Below the pieces are notes generated by a model. That model saw nothing but the letters and a program-made list of their open reading frames with translations. It made no database searches and was not told the DNA's origin. Made by a program: the position numbers and the translations under genes. A DNA stretch of 64,000 nucleotides from Suillus spraguei (Eukaryota > Basidiomycota > Agaricomycetes > Boletales > Suillaceae): NCBI GenBank assembly GCA_016800925.1, contig JABCPU010000229.1, forward strand, positions 1 through 64,000, written 5' to 3'. Shown piece by piece: positions 46,113 to 57,357 of this stretch; the first letter of the stretch is position 1; each line of letters begins with the position of its first letter.

Positions 46113-49096
46113 TTAACCGAGTCCTAGAAATTGAACAAAACATCGACTTACTTTGCGCCACTGGAGACCCCAGTGGTCATTGATCGGTCCGTCAATGCCC
46201 CATGCTACTCCCCTGAACCACCAAAAGTTTCCGACGATCAAGAACACGCAAATACCAAAAGTGACACGCTTTGTGCTGTCCTTCCAGCGTGCAGAGAAAA
46301 TGAAGTGGTCAAGAAGGTGAGCGAGCATGAGGACAGAAAAGTAAAGTGTGGGAAGCTAATCAACTAGTTAATAGGAGCCTTCCAACTTCAACACAGACAC
46401 GTACATAGTGATGAACGTATGTGACACGGCCCATGATAAAGAACGGGACTTTGAGGCAAATTGTGAGTCCCAAAAATTGAAGAGAGATGTTTAAAACCCA
46501 CAGTAATGTAAGAACCACCCATAACCAGCAATCTTTCCAACATATAAGAAATGATCCCATTGTTCTGAAACAAATTAGCGCATGCCAGTGAGATATATGG
46601 TAAATGAGCTTACGAGGAGTCATATCAATGTACTTGCGTTGGTGGCGGAATAAGTAGATGCCGAGGGCAATAACACAAACTATCAAGCTCGCTGCACCGC
46701 CCCACCAAATCACAGGCGTGCCAAGAAGGTAATACTTTGGTTGATTGTCACCCCAGCCACACATCCTAAGGCCCAGCCGCATCCAAGGCCAGTCGGTGGC
46801 ACTTGACGCAAGGATATCTGCCATGTCCGGATCGGGGATAAGTGCATTGTTAGAAGTCATCATGGCCACGTTGAGATGCCAAAAATCACGGAGGAATGGG
46901 GACTTGTAAAATTTCGCATCACCAGGTGGTACTGAAACACCAATGTTAGGACTACATCAGAGAATAAAACTGTGGCTTACAGCGGTCGTTCCAGTGACTC
47001 TCCACATTCCAGTATGTGTGTATGTCTTCTGGGTTGTTCTCCTTGGTGCAGCTGACCTCAAGTTGTTTGAAGCCCCATTGAGGTAGGATCGCATTTGCAG
47101 CGTACAGGTAACATCCTAGAGCCTGATGTTTGAACCTCAATCTCGTTGTGAGTGAATGGATTCTCGTCACGTGTTCCTTGGCGCCCTGCTTGATATCGTC
47201 GACAACCTCGACGACCCAATAGTCGTGGAAATCTCCAACGGTCGAGTTACCATAACCAGAAACTTCGTTGTTAAGCTTCGTCACAGGTGCTGCCACTGTG
47301 TGCGAGTGCAATTGTCGCGTTGTCGGTACATGCTGCAAGCGGATGACATCACCATCCTGGAGGAACTGCAATTCGCCGTTTGGGTTGTATTCAGGCGCCT
47401 CCCAAGTAGGAAGGACAGTCCAATGGTTGTTGTCATCTTTGTAGTGATAGCAAGTAATCTGCTGTTGGCCTGAACCGACGGGATAGGTTTGAACATGAGA
47501 GTGCAGGAGACCTCCGCCCCAGCCCATGCCTTTCAGGGTAATTTTTGAGCCAAATGCAATTTCTGGGTGTCTCATCAATGGTATTATTTCGATGTACACA
47601 AGGAATCAAACCAACCTCGTGGGTTCTTCCCAAAATCGTTACCGACCAGGTGGGCTTGGAATAGCGAACTCATCGTAGAGTCACCAGGACCCGAATGGTT
47701 TAAGATCAGGAAATGCAGCTTGAAAGACAGCATATATACCAGGATCGGGAGGATGATTAGACATAGTACGCGAGCTGCCCAGTGACGAATTTGATCTCGC
47801 TGTTGAGGGTATCAGCTTATAGGTACAGTTTCAAAAAGTGGCCAGCCTAACAGTGGTCATGCGAAGATCGCCAAATTTCTCCCAGAGATCCTCGATGGTA
47901 TACAAGCCAACCACAGCAGTCACGAACAATCCGATCCATTTCACACTTAGATAAGTCAATGAAAGCGCAATTGGGAAACGAAGAAGGTGCCAGACCTGGT
48001 CACACAGCCGATGGAAATACCTGTGAATGTAAGCCACATCCACCAATCGAAAGAGAACGACCTATTGCAAGTTTAAGCATTAAGTCGCATGTATGACACG
48101 TCCGACACATACTGATATTGTTGGTTGTGAAATTTAGTGAGCAAAAAAACCGTTGTGAACGTGAAGAACAGGAGCATGGAATCCAGTAGAATGAACCGCG
48201 ATATACACAACCAGGCGACATCTGCAGGCAGAACATGAAGCACCACTGGCGTTTATTTTAGGTCTGACACTCACCGCACAGAACCATGAGTGCAACCAGA
48301 TGACAAGACCATGAGCTCATTCCCAACTCAACTGCAGTATACCACCCTAGCGGAACCAAGGCCACACCGAATGTTGCCATCATAACCCGCATAGCCACGT
48401 ACGGGACATTCTCGCTGTACTCCACTCCACTTTTAAATTCGAAGTGTCCATTGTAACCCGATAATAAACCCGCAAGGCCGACAAGCATCTTCCCAAGCGG
48501 AGGATGAACATCGAAGTAAAACTCGCGTTTGAGGTAATGCGACCCAAACTTGCCAAAGTGCGCCTCGTCCCAAACAACAGTGTTGGCATGACCTATTTTG
48601 TGGAAGCGGGTCCAACATGAGAGCAGAGTGTAGATGACAGGCGGGAGGTGCTCAAGGTTCTGAGATATGAATTCGCTCTGGGAGGACGCTCAAAGTCAGA
48701 ATGCGCAGTAAGTCTCAACAACGAGAGGGTACGTACGATCGAAGTTGGAGGCGGAGGCGGAGGCCTGTGGACACGCCCGCTGCCGATATGACTCCTGGAA
48801 GGCCTCACTTTTGAGTACACATCCTTTCCGTCGTCGTCGTAGTGCGTTTTACTTTCATGCTCATCACCGCTCATAAACCCGCCACTGCTTCCGGGTCCTC
48901 TAGCCACTCTCCGCCTGGTTGACGTATCCTCGTTCATGTGGTGTAACGGCAACGATTCCTCGTGCTTGTAACCCTGAGCAGTTTTAGAGTAAGATGGATG
49001 TGTGACAGGATAAGAAATTTCTTCAAAGTCAGAAGACGTGCGTAGAGGTGTGCCGGGCGGTGTACCAAAGTCTATTTGGACTTGAGGGGGTCTCAT
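46113..49096 (-). CDS. PMT2: Dolichyl-phosphate-mannose-protein mannosyltransferase, PMT2 subfamily
   Basis: A multi-exon minus-strand gene. ATG 49096 begins a polar cytosolic N-terminus (MRPPQVQIDFGTPPGTPLRT) with a Pro run. The first lumenal loop has VWDEAHFGKFGSHY with the Asp-Glu pair needed for catalysis, followed by FYFDVHPPLGKMLVGLAGL. Several membrane helices follow (for example VAMRVMMATFGVALVPLGWY, LFVTAVVGLYTIEDLW). The MIR domain includes GGGLLHSHVQTYPVGSGQQQ and CYHYKDDNNHW, features of PMT2 rather than PMT1. The C-terminal helices contain VPFFIMGRVTYVHHY and VLMLAHLLDHFIFSARWK. The enzyme starts O-mannosylation of Ser/Thr in the ER, normally as a heterodimer with a PMT1-type partner. 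Exact exon borders near the 3' end are uncertain, so the stop at 46113 is approximate. Confidence 0.92.
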
Positions 49097-49447
49097 CTGC
49101 CCTTATGTGTTACTTTTTTTCCCGACCGAACAAGCCCTACGGAGTCTTCGGGAGGTTGATGGTCTTGCAGAAGTGATGAACTGGCCGGTTCCTGAAATGT
49201 CGCAACCTTATATGATACCAAGTTACCAACCAACCAGTATATTGAAGCACTGCCTAAAGTTGATATGATACGCTGCGAACTCACATTCACAAAGGCTTGT
49301 ATGTTCACATTGCTCAGATACAGAGAGAATAATAATTAGATAAAAGCACAAATTCGTATCGATGGTATGAGCACAAATACTTTTTACGGAGAATGATGAT
49401 ACCAGCTAACAAGATGATTTAAAGCAGGCAGCAAGTGCATGTACATT
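49097..49447. other. Intergenic region between PMT2 and NOP1
   Basis: 351 bp with the PMT2 promoter and the fibrillarin 3' region. A small open frame at 49093-49308 (-) has no supporting features. Confidence 0.4.
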
Positions 49448-50671
49448 TTAAACGTGTCGTTGGTACTGAGCTATGTGACCAAGCAATGTCAGGCATGAAT
49501 AGCAGCGAAAAGGAGGCGGAAACTAACCAGCAACCATAGCGTGGTCACGCTCGTACGGCTCGAGGGTAATTTGTTCAATAGGTTTGAACTTGTTTTCTCG
49601 CAGTTTTTGTACTTCCTGCACAAAAACAGCGGAGGGTGCTGCTGTTGAATCTATACAGCTAGCCTTGATGGAGATGACAACGTGACCACCATCTTTGAGG
49701 AAGAACTGCGCATTGTGTATAACAATACGTGCTTGATCGGGTTGTGCAACATCTGCAAATATAACGTCTACAGTTGACACCAGCATGCGGTACCTGTTAG
49801 GAAGGCGGGCGTCCTCCACGATGGCTAAAGAAGATGTCGTTCTCCTCAGCTGCAGCATTCAGTTTGGAAGTACTCACGAATGACGTTTGTTCGCTTTTTT
49901 GCCATGTTAATCAAATCCCGTCCTGATCGTGGCGAGAATTCCACAGCATAAACCACACCTTCCTATAACCATGTTTAACACCAGCATTATTATAAAATGA
50001 GGAGCGCAACTCACAGGACCAACAATATCCGCTACATGGCTTACACTCGTGCCGCTAGCAGCACCAAGGTATAGAACCTTCCTTCCGGGTTCAATGAAAA
50101 TTTTGTCCATACCGCCCAATACACCTGCTGCCAACTTACTCCGGAAAGGATTCCATACGCGATACTCGACCTTTGTGTCGTCGACATCACCTTCAATAGA
50201 TATCCGCTTCTCACCATAAACGCTCTCTCCTGGGACAAGGTTCTTCGTGACAAGTAGATGGTCTTTCCCCTTAGCGATGAAGACACCTGGATGTCTATGA
50301 GGCTCGAGAATAACCTTCGCACCGCCCCTAGCTCCGCCACCAGGGCCTCCACGACCACGACCACGACCGCCACCCCGACCACCTCCACCCCGACCGCCAC
50401 GATCTCCACCTCGGCCACCACGACTTTGGAAGCCTCCACCGCGACCACCGCCTAAAGAGATCGGTTCAAACAGGCATGATATAAAGTGAAACATCAACGT
50501 ACCACGACCGCCTCCTCTACCTCCTCCTCCCCCACGTCCACCACCAACTCCCCCGCGTCCACCACCTCCTCTACCAAATCCACCACGATTTCCTGATGCT
50601 CCTGCAAGTTATAGATTAACCATTGAGACATTTCTTGGACAACATAAAATTGTAAACGTACCAAATGCCAT
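49448..50671 (-). CDS. NOP1: Fibrillarin (NOP1), rRNA 2'-O-methyltransferase
   Basis: Six minus-strand exons (50671-50662, 50601-50503, 50451-50015, 49962-49878, 49824-49528 and 49470-49448) join in frame to 316 residues. After [16 protein letters not shown] there is a long Gly-Arg-rich domain, then [20 protein letters not shown]. The SAM-binding fold shows [50 protein letters not shown] and [16 protein letters not shown]. The C-terminus [20 protein letters not shown] closes the methyltransferase. The last exon is 23 nt and adds QYQRHV. In the nucleolus it methylates rRNA as part of box C/D snoRNPs. Confidence 0.97.
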
Positions 50672-51033
50672 TACAAGTTGTGCAAATGACCTTGCAGTGT
50701 GGTCTTCAAAATTTTTAGCAAAAGTTCGTGCCTGTTCGTACGTGATTGTGACATTTCGTCACGCTCGAGTAAGTCACGGGGTTCTTTCGATTGATTAGCA
50801 AATGGACAACCTATCCTCAATCGCGTTTTAATGAGTTTAAACAAGTTGAATCAACGAAAGCACTCGGCTTAGGCCGAGTTCTGGTCCGTGCGCGTACTTG
50901 TCACGATCTGTGACATACGCCTGTAACTAGTGCTCCTAAACGCTCGGACTTTAGTCTTTTGGTCTCGACGGTCACCAGCATTTGAGCACGTCTGCTTGCG
51001 CATGTTCTGCGCCTTAATTTAAAAGTTGATTCA
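50672..51033. other. NOP1 promoter region and left border of the second transposon patch
   Basis: 362 bp. No motif is identified beyond AT/GC changes; element-derived sequence starts close to 51030. Confidence 0.4.
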
Positions 51034-51072
51034 TTGAATTCTTGCTTCATACTCAAATTTCGTCGTTCCTCC

Positions 51073-52322
51073 ATGTCAAACTCTCAAAATGTATCATCAA
51101 ACACAGCATCACTCACTGGACCTGGAAGACCAGGGACTACAATTGAAACCAATGCTGGTGGACAGACTTTATCCCAACAAGAGTTGGTGGAGAGGTGCCT
51201 CAACGTCGTCGATGAACACAAACATGCCATTATCTCAAAACAAGAGGCGTTTATCACTATCTCAAAGATTATTGCAACCTCCACTGACGAAGCCAAGTCT
51301 TTCATCGCAACTCCGTATTGTGACATGCTCAAAGATTGGACTAGAGAGCTTGAAAGAGTTAGGGGATGAGAAACTGAGCCCAGATGCCAATCAGAGGAAA
51401 GGATCACCACGCCTCCTAGAGAGGATGAGATACAGAGACAGTCAAGTATTGAAAGAGGGGAGTCTGCTAAAAAACGCTGCAAGCTCGACTTCAATTGTCT
51501 TGAACGAGCCAAAAAGTCTTTTAAAGGAGGACAGCTCTCTGCTAATCTCATACACACCAATGAAGTTCTCCTCAATTGGTCACAAGACCCAAAGGAAGTG
51601 CATTGAAGACTCATGTATCACAAATGTTGCCCAGAGTTCCATGAAGCCAGATGGACAGAGATCATTACCAGAAAATGTGTCAACCTTGATGCAGTACACT
51701 CAATCGTCTGCTCATCCTGCACTATTGACAAATGCACTGAGACTATCGGAGATATTGAGATCAAGCTCTCAGGAACCAGTGAAACGGTATCAAAGAAGAT
51801 TACCTTGGCAGCACAATGGCAAGCAGCCTGGAACAGGACATCGCAAGCTATCAAATTCGCGTTCCATAATAGAGAGGATGAGCTTGCCATCTATGCAGAA
51901 TACATCAATGACAAATTTGATCGCTCAGTCAAGTGGTCACATGATAGAATTATACAGTTTGACAAAGCCATCAGAAACAAAGCTGCAAATTCCTGCCGAG
52001 TCAAGCTCTCTGACTTTGTGACCTTTACTGACATCCATGAATCCCATTTCCAATCAGACGGCAGACATTACAATGATGTCAGGCAGTCTAAGCCCAGTGC
52101 ACTCGCACAGGACAAAACTACCTTCAGTCACTAAGAACCATGTCATAAATGGAACTCAGGAGAATGCACTCGTAGTGCCAACACCTGTCAATATGCCCAT
52201 GTCTGCTCCCATGAGCAGGATGGAAGACTGTGTGCCTGGCAGCACACAGAAGCAACACATCTCGAGAATCAAAGTCCAGATCTACTTGAATGACCACTTA
52301 AGCGCCCGCATCATAGATGGAG
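51073..52322 (+). pseudogene. Retroelement-associated gag-like ORF, frameshifted
   Basis: The plus strand encodes MSNSQNVSSNTASLTGPGRP ... GQTLSQQELVERCLNVVDEH and DMLKDWTRELER to a stop at 51369. In another frame (51613-52134) it gives AVNLD-like NLDAVHSIVCSS, ETIGDIEIKLSGTSE, AAQWQAAWNRTSQAIKFAF and IIQFDKAIRNKAA. I recall this order from gag-like ORFs that precede a reverse transcriptase in mushroom retroelements; the superfamily is not certain. At least one frame change separates the blocks. The sequence continues after the solo LTR at 52323-52796. Confidence 0.55.
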
Positions 52323-52796
52323 TGTTACAGTTGTACGTACCCCTATTCATTTTCTCTTTGTTTCCTTACTTGTATATCATGTCACATGACTCTGACTCAT
52401 ATGCTCAACGCATCTGTACTATAGTTGCCTTCCTTATTTGGATACGCACTTATATTCCCATGGTTACCTGGTCTGTGCGCACATATGTACCTATATAAGC
52501 ACAGTGTACTTGTAGTAGATTCTTTACTTTAATCTTACTGGGTTTTACCTGGAACATCCTTCGCTTAGGTCTCCAACCTAAGTTGTCTTGAATCATCTCT
52601 AAGTCTAAGCACTCCTTAGCCTTAGTCTCTATTCTCGTAGAACCTCTTAGACTTGTCTTTGAGGCTGAACCCTTGATCGTACTCGGAACGCGTTCCTTGT
52701 ACTTTCACCCTGTCCTCTTCTGGACATTGTAAGAACTCCCAGCAGACCGACTGTGTCTTCTCACTGTCGCTGGTGACGCCATCCCAGTTCGTAACA
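52323..52796 (+). repeat. Solo LTR of the Gypsy family, with near-perfect target duplication
   Basis: 474 bp starting TGTTACAGTTGTACGTACCC and ending CCCAGTTCGTAACA, the reverse orientation of the LTRs at 7927 and 15065. A single TATA box (CTATATAAGC at 52491) lies inside. The flanks are TGGAG (52318-52322) and TGGAA (52797-52801), four of five bases identical. It splits the retroelement ORF region at 51073-53143. Confidence 0.87.
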
Positions 52797-53143
52797 TGGA
52801 ACCTTATTTTGTCACCAATCAATATCTTGTTCAGTCCTACTGCACATTCTACTGAATATGCAGAGCCAGTTCCCTTTCCTCCGATTAATGAACTCTGTGA
52901 AACTAGTAATGCTGCACAAATTATAGCTCGACGACCAGACTTATTTTGTATCGTAATGCCAATTAAAGTTGATAGGTTTGAGGAATTCCTTGTTGATCAT
53001 CTAATCAACCTTTTGTCAAGTCTATCTGTCAGGCTTTATGTCAGAGATTCTGGCCCTGGGCTGATACTTCTGATGATACATATCCCGCTTTAACGAACAT
53101 ATTGGCACTGGGCTTAAAACCCCATATTTTGACACTCGTCTCA
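52797..53143 (+). pseudogene. Start of a reverse-transcriptase-type ORF, truncated
   Basis: Past the solo LTR the plus strand reads PIKVDRFEEFLVDH in one frame and NQPFVKSICQALCQRFWPWA in the next, then a few more codons. The latter resembles the segment just before RT motifs in mushroom retroelements. A Gypsy-family LTR cuts it at 53144, so no RT catalytic motif remains. Confidence 0.5.
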
Positions 53144-53776
53144 TGTTACGAACTGGGGTGGTGTCACCAGTGACAGTGAAAAGACACAGATGATCTGCTG
53201 GGAAGTTCTACAATGTCCAGAAGAGGACAAGGTGAAAGTACAAGGAACACGTTCTGAGTACTATCAAGGGTTCGGCCTCAAAGACAAGTCTAAGAGGTTC
53301 TACGAGAATAGAGACTAAGGCTAAGGAGTGCTTAGACTTAGAGATGATTCAAGACAACTTAGGTTGGAGACCTAAGCGAAGGATGTTCCAGGTAAAACCC
53401 AGTAAGATTAAAGTAAAGAATCTACTACAAGTACACTGTGCTTATATAGGTACATATGTGCGCACAGACCAGGTAACCGTGGGAATATAAGTGTGTATCC
53501 TAATGAGGAAGGCATATATTGTACAAGCGTGTTGAAATGCATGAGTAAGGGATGAAAGCACGTGTTTAGCGTACATGTATGCTAAACCAGCTGAGTCCGA
53601 GAATAGAGTCATGGGAATTCATGACATCACATGATATGATGTGTCGACGACATATAGTTGAATCATATAGTCATGTGATGTCTGATGGAAGTGGAAGTGT
53701 CCGAGCAATAAGCTCCATATCACGTGATATACAAGAATAGAAAGGAAAATGAATAGGAGTACATACGACTGTAACA
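53144..53776 (-). repeat. LTR of the Gypsy family with about 160-bp insertion
   Basis: Starts TGTTACGAACTGGGGTGG and ends CGACTGTAACA on the plus strand; 633 bp, with extra sequence after about 53520 (ACACGTGTTTAGCG-type, partly palindromic CATGATATGATGT) compared with the 455-bp copy. The inner side reads AAAGGGGCAAGATGGC on the minus strand next to the LTR, similar to a polypurine tract, so it may be a 3' LTR. The flanks TCTCA and GCCAT do not match. Confidence 0.75.
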
Positions 53777-55164
53777 GCCATCTTGCCCCTTTAGCATAAG
53801 CCGCTGGCATCACACACTTAGCACATACTGTACCAACTGCCAGTCCACATTCCATGAACTGATGTCCTTCCATGTCCTTGCCTCATCTGCATAGCTCCAT
53901 TTGGTGTGTAGTTTATACATGACCATTTATCACTGATTCCACAGCAAGCCTTATTACATGTTGCCTCGTGCCATAGCTGCCTCATGCTATGATTACATAC
54001 CAGTGGTTACTTCACTTGAGTGCTACTGATCTCGCCTAATGCATCCCAAGTACATATGAAATAGGATATAAACACTTGATAGCCCACACATCACAGTACC
54101 TCATTTTCACTGTACTATAGGTCAGGATTAATGTCTAGCTCTGGAACCACCCAGTAGTAGACTTAGTCTTTAGTTTCTCTCACCACTCATTAATTGATAT
54201 CGCTTGTTCACTGTTACTGCTAGCATACCACTGGACTATTGACCCTTATTTTGACCTGGCTTCACTCACACTGCTACTTTACTGCTGAAAGTACTGCAGC
54301 TTTCTTTCTTGTTTCTTCTGCACCGCTTGCACTCTACTGCTACTGCTGACACTACCGCTCACTATCACTTGCTCGGCACTACACTAACAGGCATTGTTTT
54401 AGTCATGCTACTACCACTACTTACGACACTGATAAGATTATAGCTGGAGTATAGGGGGAAAGAATCTAGAGGGCTTCCGGATGAGTTTCTGATAAAGTTT
54501 CCGAAAGGAATCCAAAGGATTTCTGGAGGAGGTTTCTGAGATGTTTTCTGGAGGTATTCCAGAAATAGTGGTTACAGAAGAGCAGACTAAGTTAGGAACC
54601 AGAAAGGGATTGGAAATCTGGTTTATAGGAGTAGAGTAAGTTCGGTACAGAATAGATTTCTTATTTTGACCCTTTAACTTGTAGTTTACATGTTGTTCCT
54701 ATACTAAATATGTATGGAGTATCTCCATCATCATCTCCAATGATATGATGGAGTCTGGAGTAAGTAGCTGTACACTATGCTATCATTACTATGGATGAGT
54801 GTTAGTCTACTCCACTACTTGACAGGAAGTCTGGTGATTTAAGAGGAGTAACTCAATCCAGATGACAGGTCACATGACCGGAAATACATCCAGATATCAT
54901 TTCCAGATATCTCTATCTTCTTCTGGATAGGGGCTATCAGATGTGGAATCTAACAGACACTAGTTCCAGCAGCATCTTTGCTGACCACAGCAACTTACTG
55001 CTGACCATGGCACCATATTTGCACATTGGTTCAACAGTAACTTGACTACACTAACAGCTTTAGGGTCGAATGCTCTTGCTCGCAAGTGAAGCAGACTAGA
55101 CAGAGCACAAGACTCATATACTGGCTTGGTAGTAGTTCGCTACAGCCCAGGCCAGATTGTATCT
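53777..55164. other. Non-coding internal sequence between two Gypsy-family LTRs
   Basis: About 1.4 kb without gag or pol signatures. It is CT-rich at first, then has TTTCCGGA/TTCTGGAGG-type repeats (about 54470-54560). It could be the body of a non-autonomous LTR element bounded by 53144-53776 and 55165-55618. Confidence 0.5.
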
Positions 55165-55618
55165 TTACACCGGTCTGCTGGGAAGTTCTACTGCATTCAA
55201 AAGGGAACGAGGACAGAGAGTACAAGGAAGGATTCTGAGTATGATCAAAGGTTCAGTCTAAGAGTCACAACTCAAAGGCTATCGAGAATAGAGACTAAGG
55301 TTAAGGAGTGCTTAGACTTAGAGATGACTCAGACAACTTAGGTTGGAGACCTAAGTGAAGGATATTCCAGGTAAAACCCAGTAAGATTAAAGTAACAAAT
55401 ACAGGTGTAATACAGCATGCTTAAATAAGCCAATATGTGTGCACGGACCAAGAGAGACATGGGAAGTAAGTGTGTATCCAAAAGAGGAAGGCAACCATAG
55501 TACAGACATGTTGAATGTATAAGTCAAGTAATCGGTTATGTCACCTGATATACAAAGTAGAATGAAACGAAGGTAACAAGTAGAAGGAAAATGAATAGGG
55601 GTACATATGGTTGTAACA
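55165..55618 (-). repeat. Truncated LTR of the Gypsy family
   Basis: From CGGTCTGCTGGGAAGTTC onward it follows the LTR at 53144 and ends ATGGTTGTAACA, but the outer bases equivalent to TGTTACGAACTGGGG are missing or replaced. It interrupts the Copia gag fragment that starts at 55619. Confidence 0.75.
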
Positions 55619-55953
55619 CTGGAGGAGCAGATTGTCACTTATGGTACTGAAAAGCTGCTGGCAGACTGGTGAGTCTTTCTGGATGTAGTTGTCTATTTTC
55701 TTATCCATTGCCTCAATCTCTGCCTCCATCGCCTCATTGCCATCAGGCTTTATTGCCTTCTTGGTCTTTTCATTGACTTTGAAGGGGACAGGTTTCACTG
55801 CACGACCATCAGCATACTGCATCAAACCTATAGCCATTAATGTTCTTCCTTTGTAAGTAATCCAGTTGCTGCCATCCTTGGCTAGCTTTTGGACATTAAA
55901 AAGGGCAGAGTTGGTGGAGGGGAGTGTGTTATCCATGGCCGTGTCAGGGCTCA
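55619..55953 (-). pseudogene. Copia-type gag fragment
   Basis: ATG at about 55953 (MSPDTAMDNTLPSTNSALFN) opens a frame with SNWITYKGRTLMAIG, YADGRAVKPVPFKVNEKTKK and VCQQLFSTISDNLLLQ, the start of Copia/Ty1-type Gag proteins of mushrooms. The frame is cut after LLLQ by the LTR at 55618. No protease, integrase or RT is present. Confidence 0.7.
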
Positions 55954-56661
55954 TGACCTCTTGTAATAAGAGGCTAATGAGGGTGGGAGAAAAGGGTCTA
56001 GAAGGACAAGGTACAATCTCAGTCTCTCGAAGGACTCTATTAACATGCGTAATACCTAGAAGAACAAGGTATGCTATTGTTTTGTCAGTTAATGCTGATG
56101 GTACAAGAATCTACAGACTTACATCTCAGTCTCTCTCGAAGAACTGAAATGTTTCTAAGCTATGGCGCTGGACTTTAGTAATCAAAAAGGAAACAAAAAT
56201 TTAGACATAACTCGTTGACATATATTGTAGAGGCTCGGCCGACGTCAGCGCGCTGTATCCCACTGGCCTATTATGGCTTGCGCTCGAACCACGTTCCCCT
56301 CGTGCCTTGCTTCTCGGATTCTTCGGCCATTCCCTTCTCTTCTCTCTCTGGTGCGTCGGGCTTCAACACGTATCCCCATCAGTCTGCCGTTCCCGCAGGC
56401 CGTTTTAGACACGCACTTCGTTTGAAGATGAGATAATTCCGGTTCTGCTGTTCCGTGAGGTTAACTACGTGTATCCTCGTAGAGGTTCCAGCGAAAATTT
56501 CAGCACCAGCACTTATTCCAATGTTTTTGATTGGAACCAATATCCACCGTGCCAATTGCCATAAGAAACAGTTCCGGCATATAAAAAGCGAGGGTATCTT
56601 CCTATCGTCTTCAGACTGATTTGCTCCCATAGATATCACATACTCACAAACTACATTATTG
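55954..56661. other. Repeat-derived sequence, then promoter of the cysteine-rich peptide gene
   Basis: Two copies of an ACATGCGTAATACCT/TCTCAGTCTCTC-type motif occur (about 56020 and 56130). The remaining 300 bp before 56662 are taken as promoter. No gene is seen. Confidence 0.4.
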
Positions 56662-56891
56662 ATGCGTTTCCCAATGGTCCTCGCCGTTGTTATTGCTGCT
56701 TTGACGTCATCAATATCTGCCAGGCCCGCTGACACCGCTAACGCTGACGCTGAAGTATGTCCCCTCTTTTGTGTGCGGCAAGCAAATTGCCGGAAGTGTC
56801 CTGATAAACACTGCGTGAGTACAAGTAGTTTGTGTCCTGGATTCAATCACATAACTTACCGACTTGGTAGCTCGTCTATATTTGTTTCTAA
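56662..56891 (+). CDS. Small secreted cysteine-rich peptide
   Basis: Two exons, 56662-56814 and 56871-56891, joined across a GT-AG intron, give 57 residues. The first 21 residues (MRFPMVLAVVIAALTSSISA) look like a signal peptide. The mature part contains six cysteines spaced CPLFC...CRKC...C...C, ending LVYICF. Such peptides are often secreted and disulphide-bonded; roles in defence, development or host interaction are known for other families, but none can be assigned here. No acidic pro-region processing site such as KR is seen. The splice junction is inferred from GTGAGT and TTGGTAG borders. Confidence 0.6.
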
Positions 56892-57357
56892 CACGACAGT
56901 GAGTCATATTTCTACTGGGCCAGTATGGTTGATAGCACGACGCGTGAGTCAGTACTATGGTTGTTACTCAATCGATCAACGAGATTGAGCAGTCGGGATA
57001 TGGGAATAGAGAACTTGCTTTAAATGCTGCATTTGTCACCTAGATGATATTTCAGACTCGCATTCGAATACCAAAAACCATCGAAAGAAACGCGAAGTGC
57101 CGTAAAATGTACGTCTCTGGTTTTCATTTCGTCAATCGAGCAGACAGGCAAAGGTAGAATAAAACAAGAACGACAAGAAAGACTAAGGAGGTCTGGGTCT
57201 GAACCCACCTGGGATCCATTGTCAACAAATTATAGGGCGAGTTCATTATGAACGTGGCATGGAGCGTCGATCGTGCCTGGCACCACTCATGAGTCATTTA
57301 CTCTTTACCGTTCTAGAGTTATTTGACGATACTATATTCACCTCACTGAACAGTCAT
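56892..57357. other. Intergenic region between peptide gene and MFS copy 1
   Basis: 466 bp. A short hairpin-like stretch near 57190-57220 was examined as a tRNA arm and rejected. Nothing else is seen. Confidence 0.4.

Noticed and set aside
50258..50455. Thr-rich plus-strand frame
   Set aside because: Antisense reading of the fibrillarin Gly-Arg domain.
57185..57225. T-arm-like stretch GGTGGGTTCAGACCC on the minus strand, possible tRNA
   Set aside because: The loop lacks the usual A after TTCR, and no acceptor, D or anticodon arm can be folded around it.
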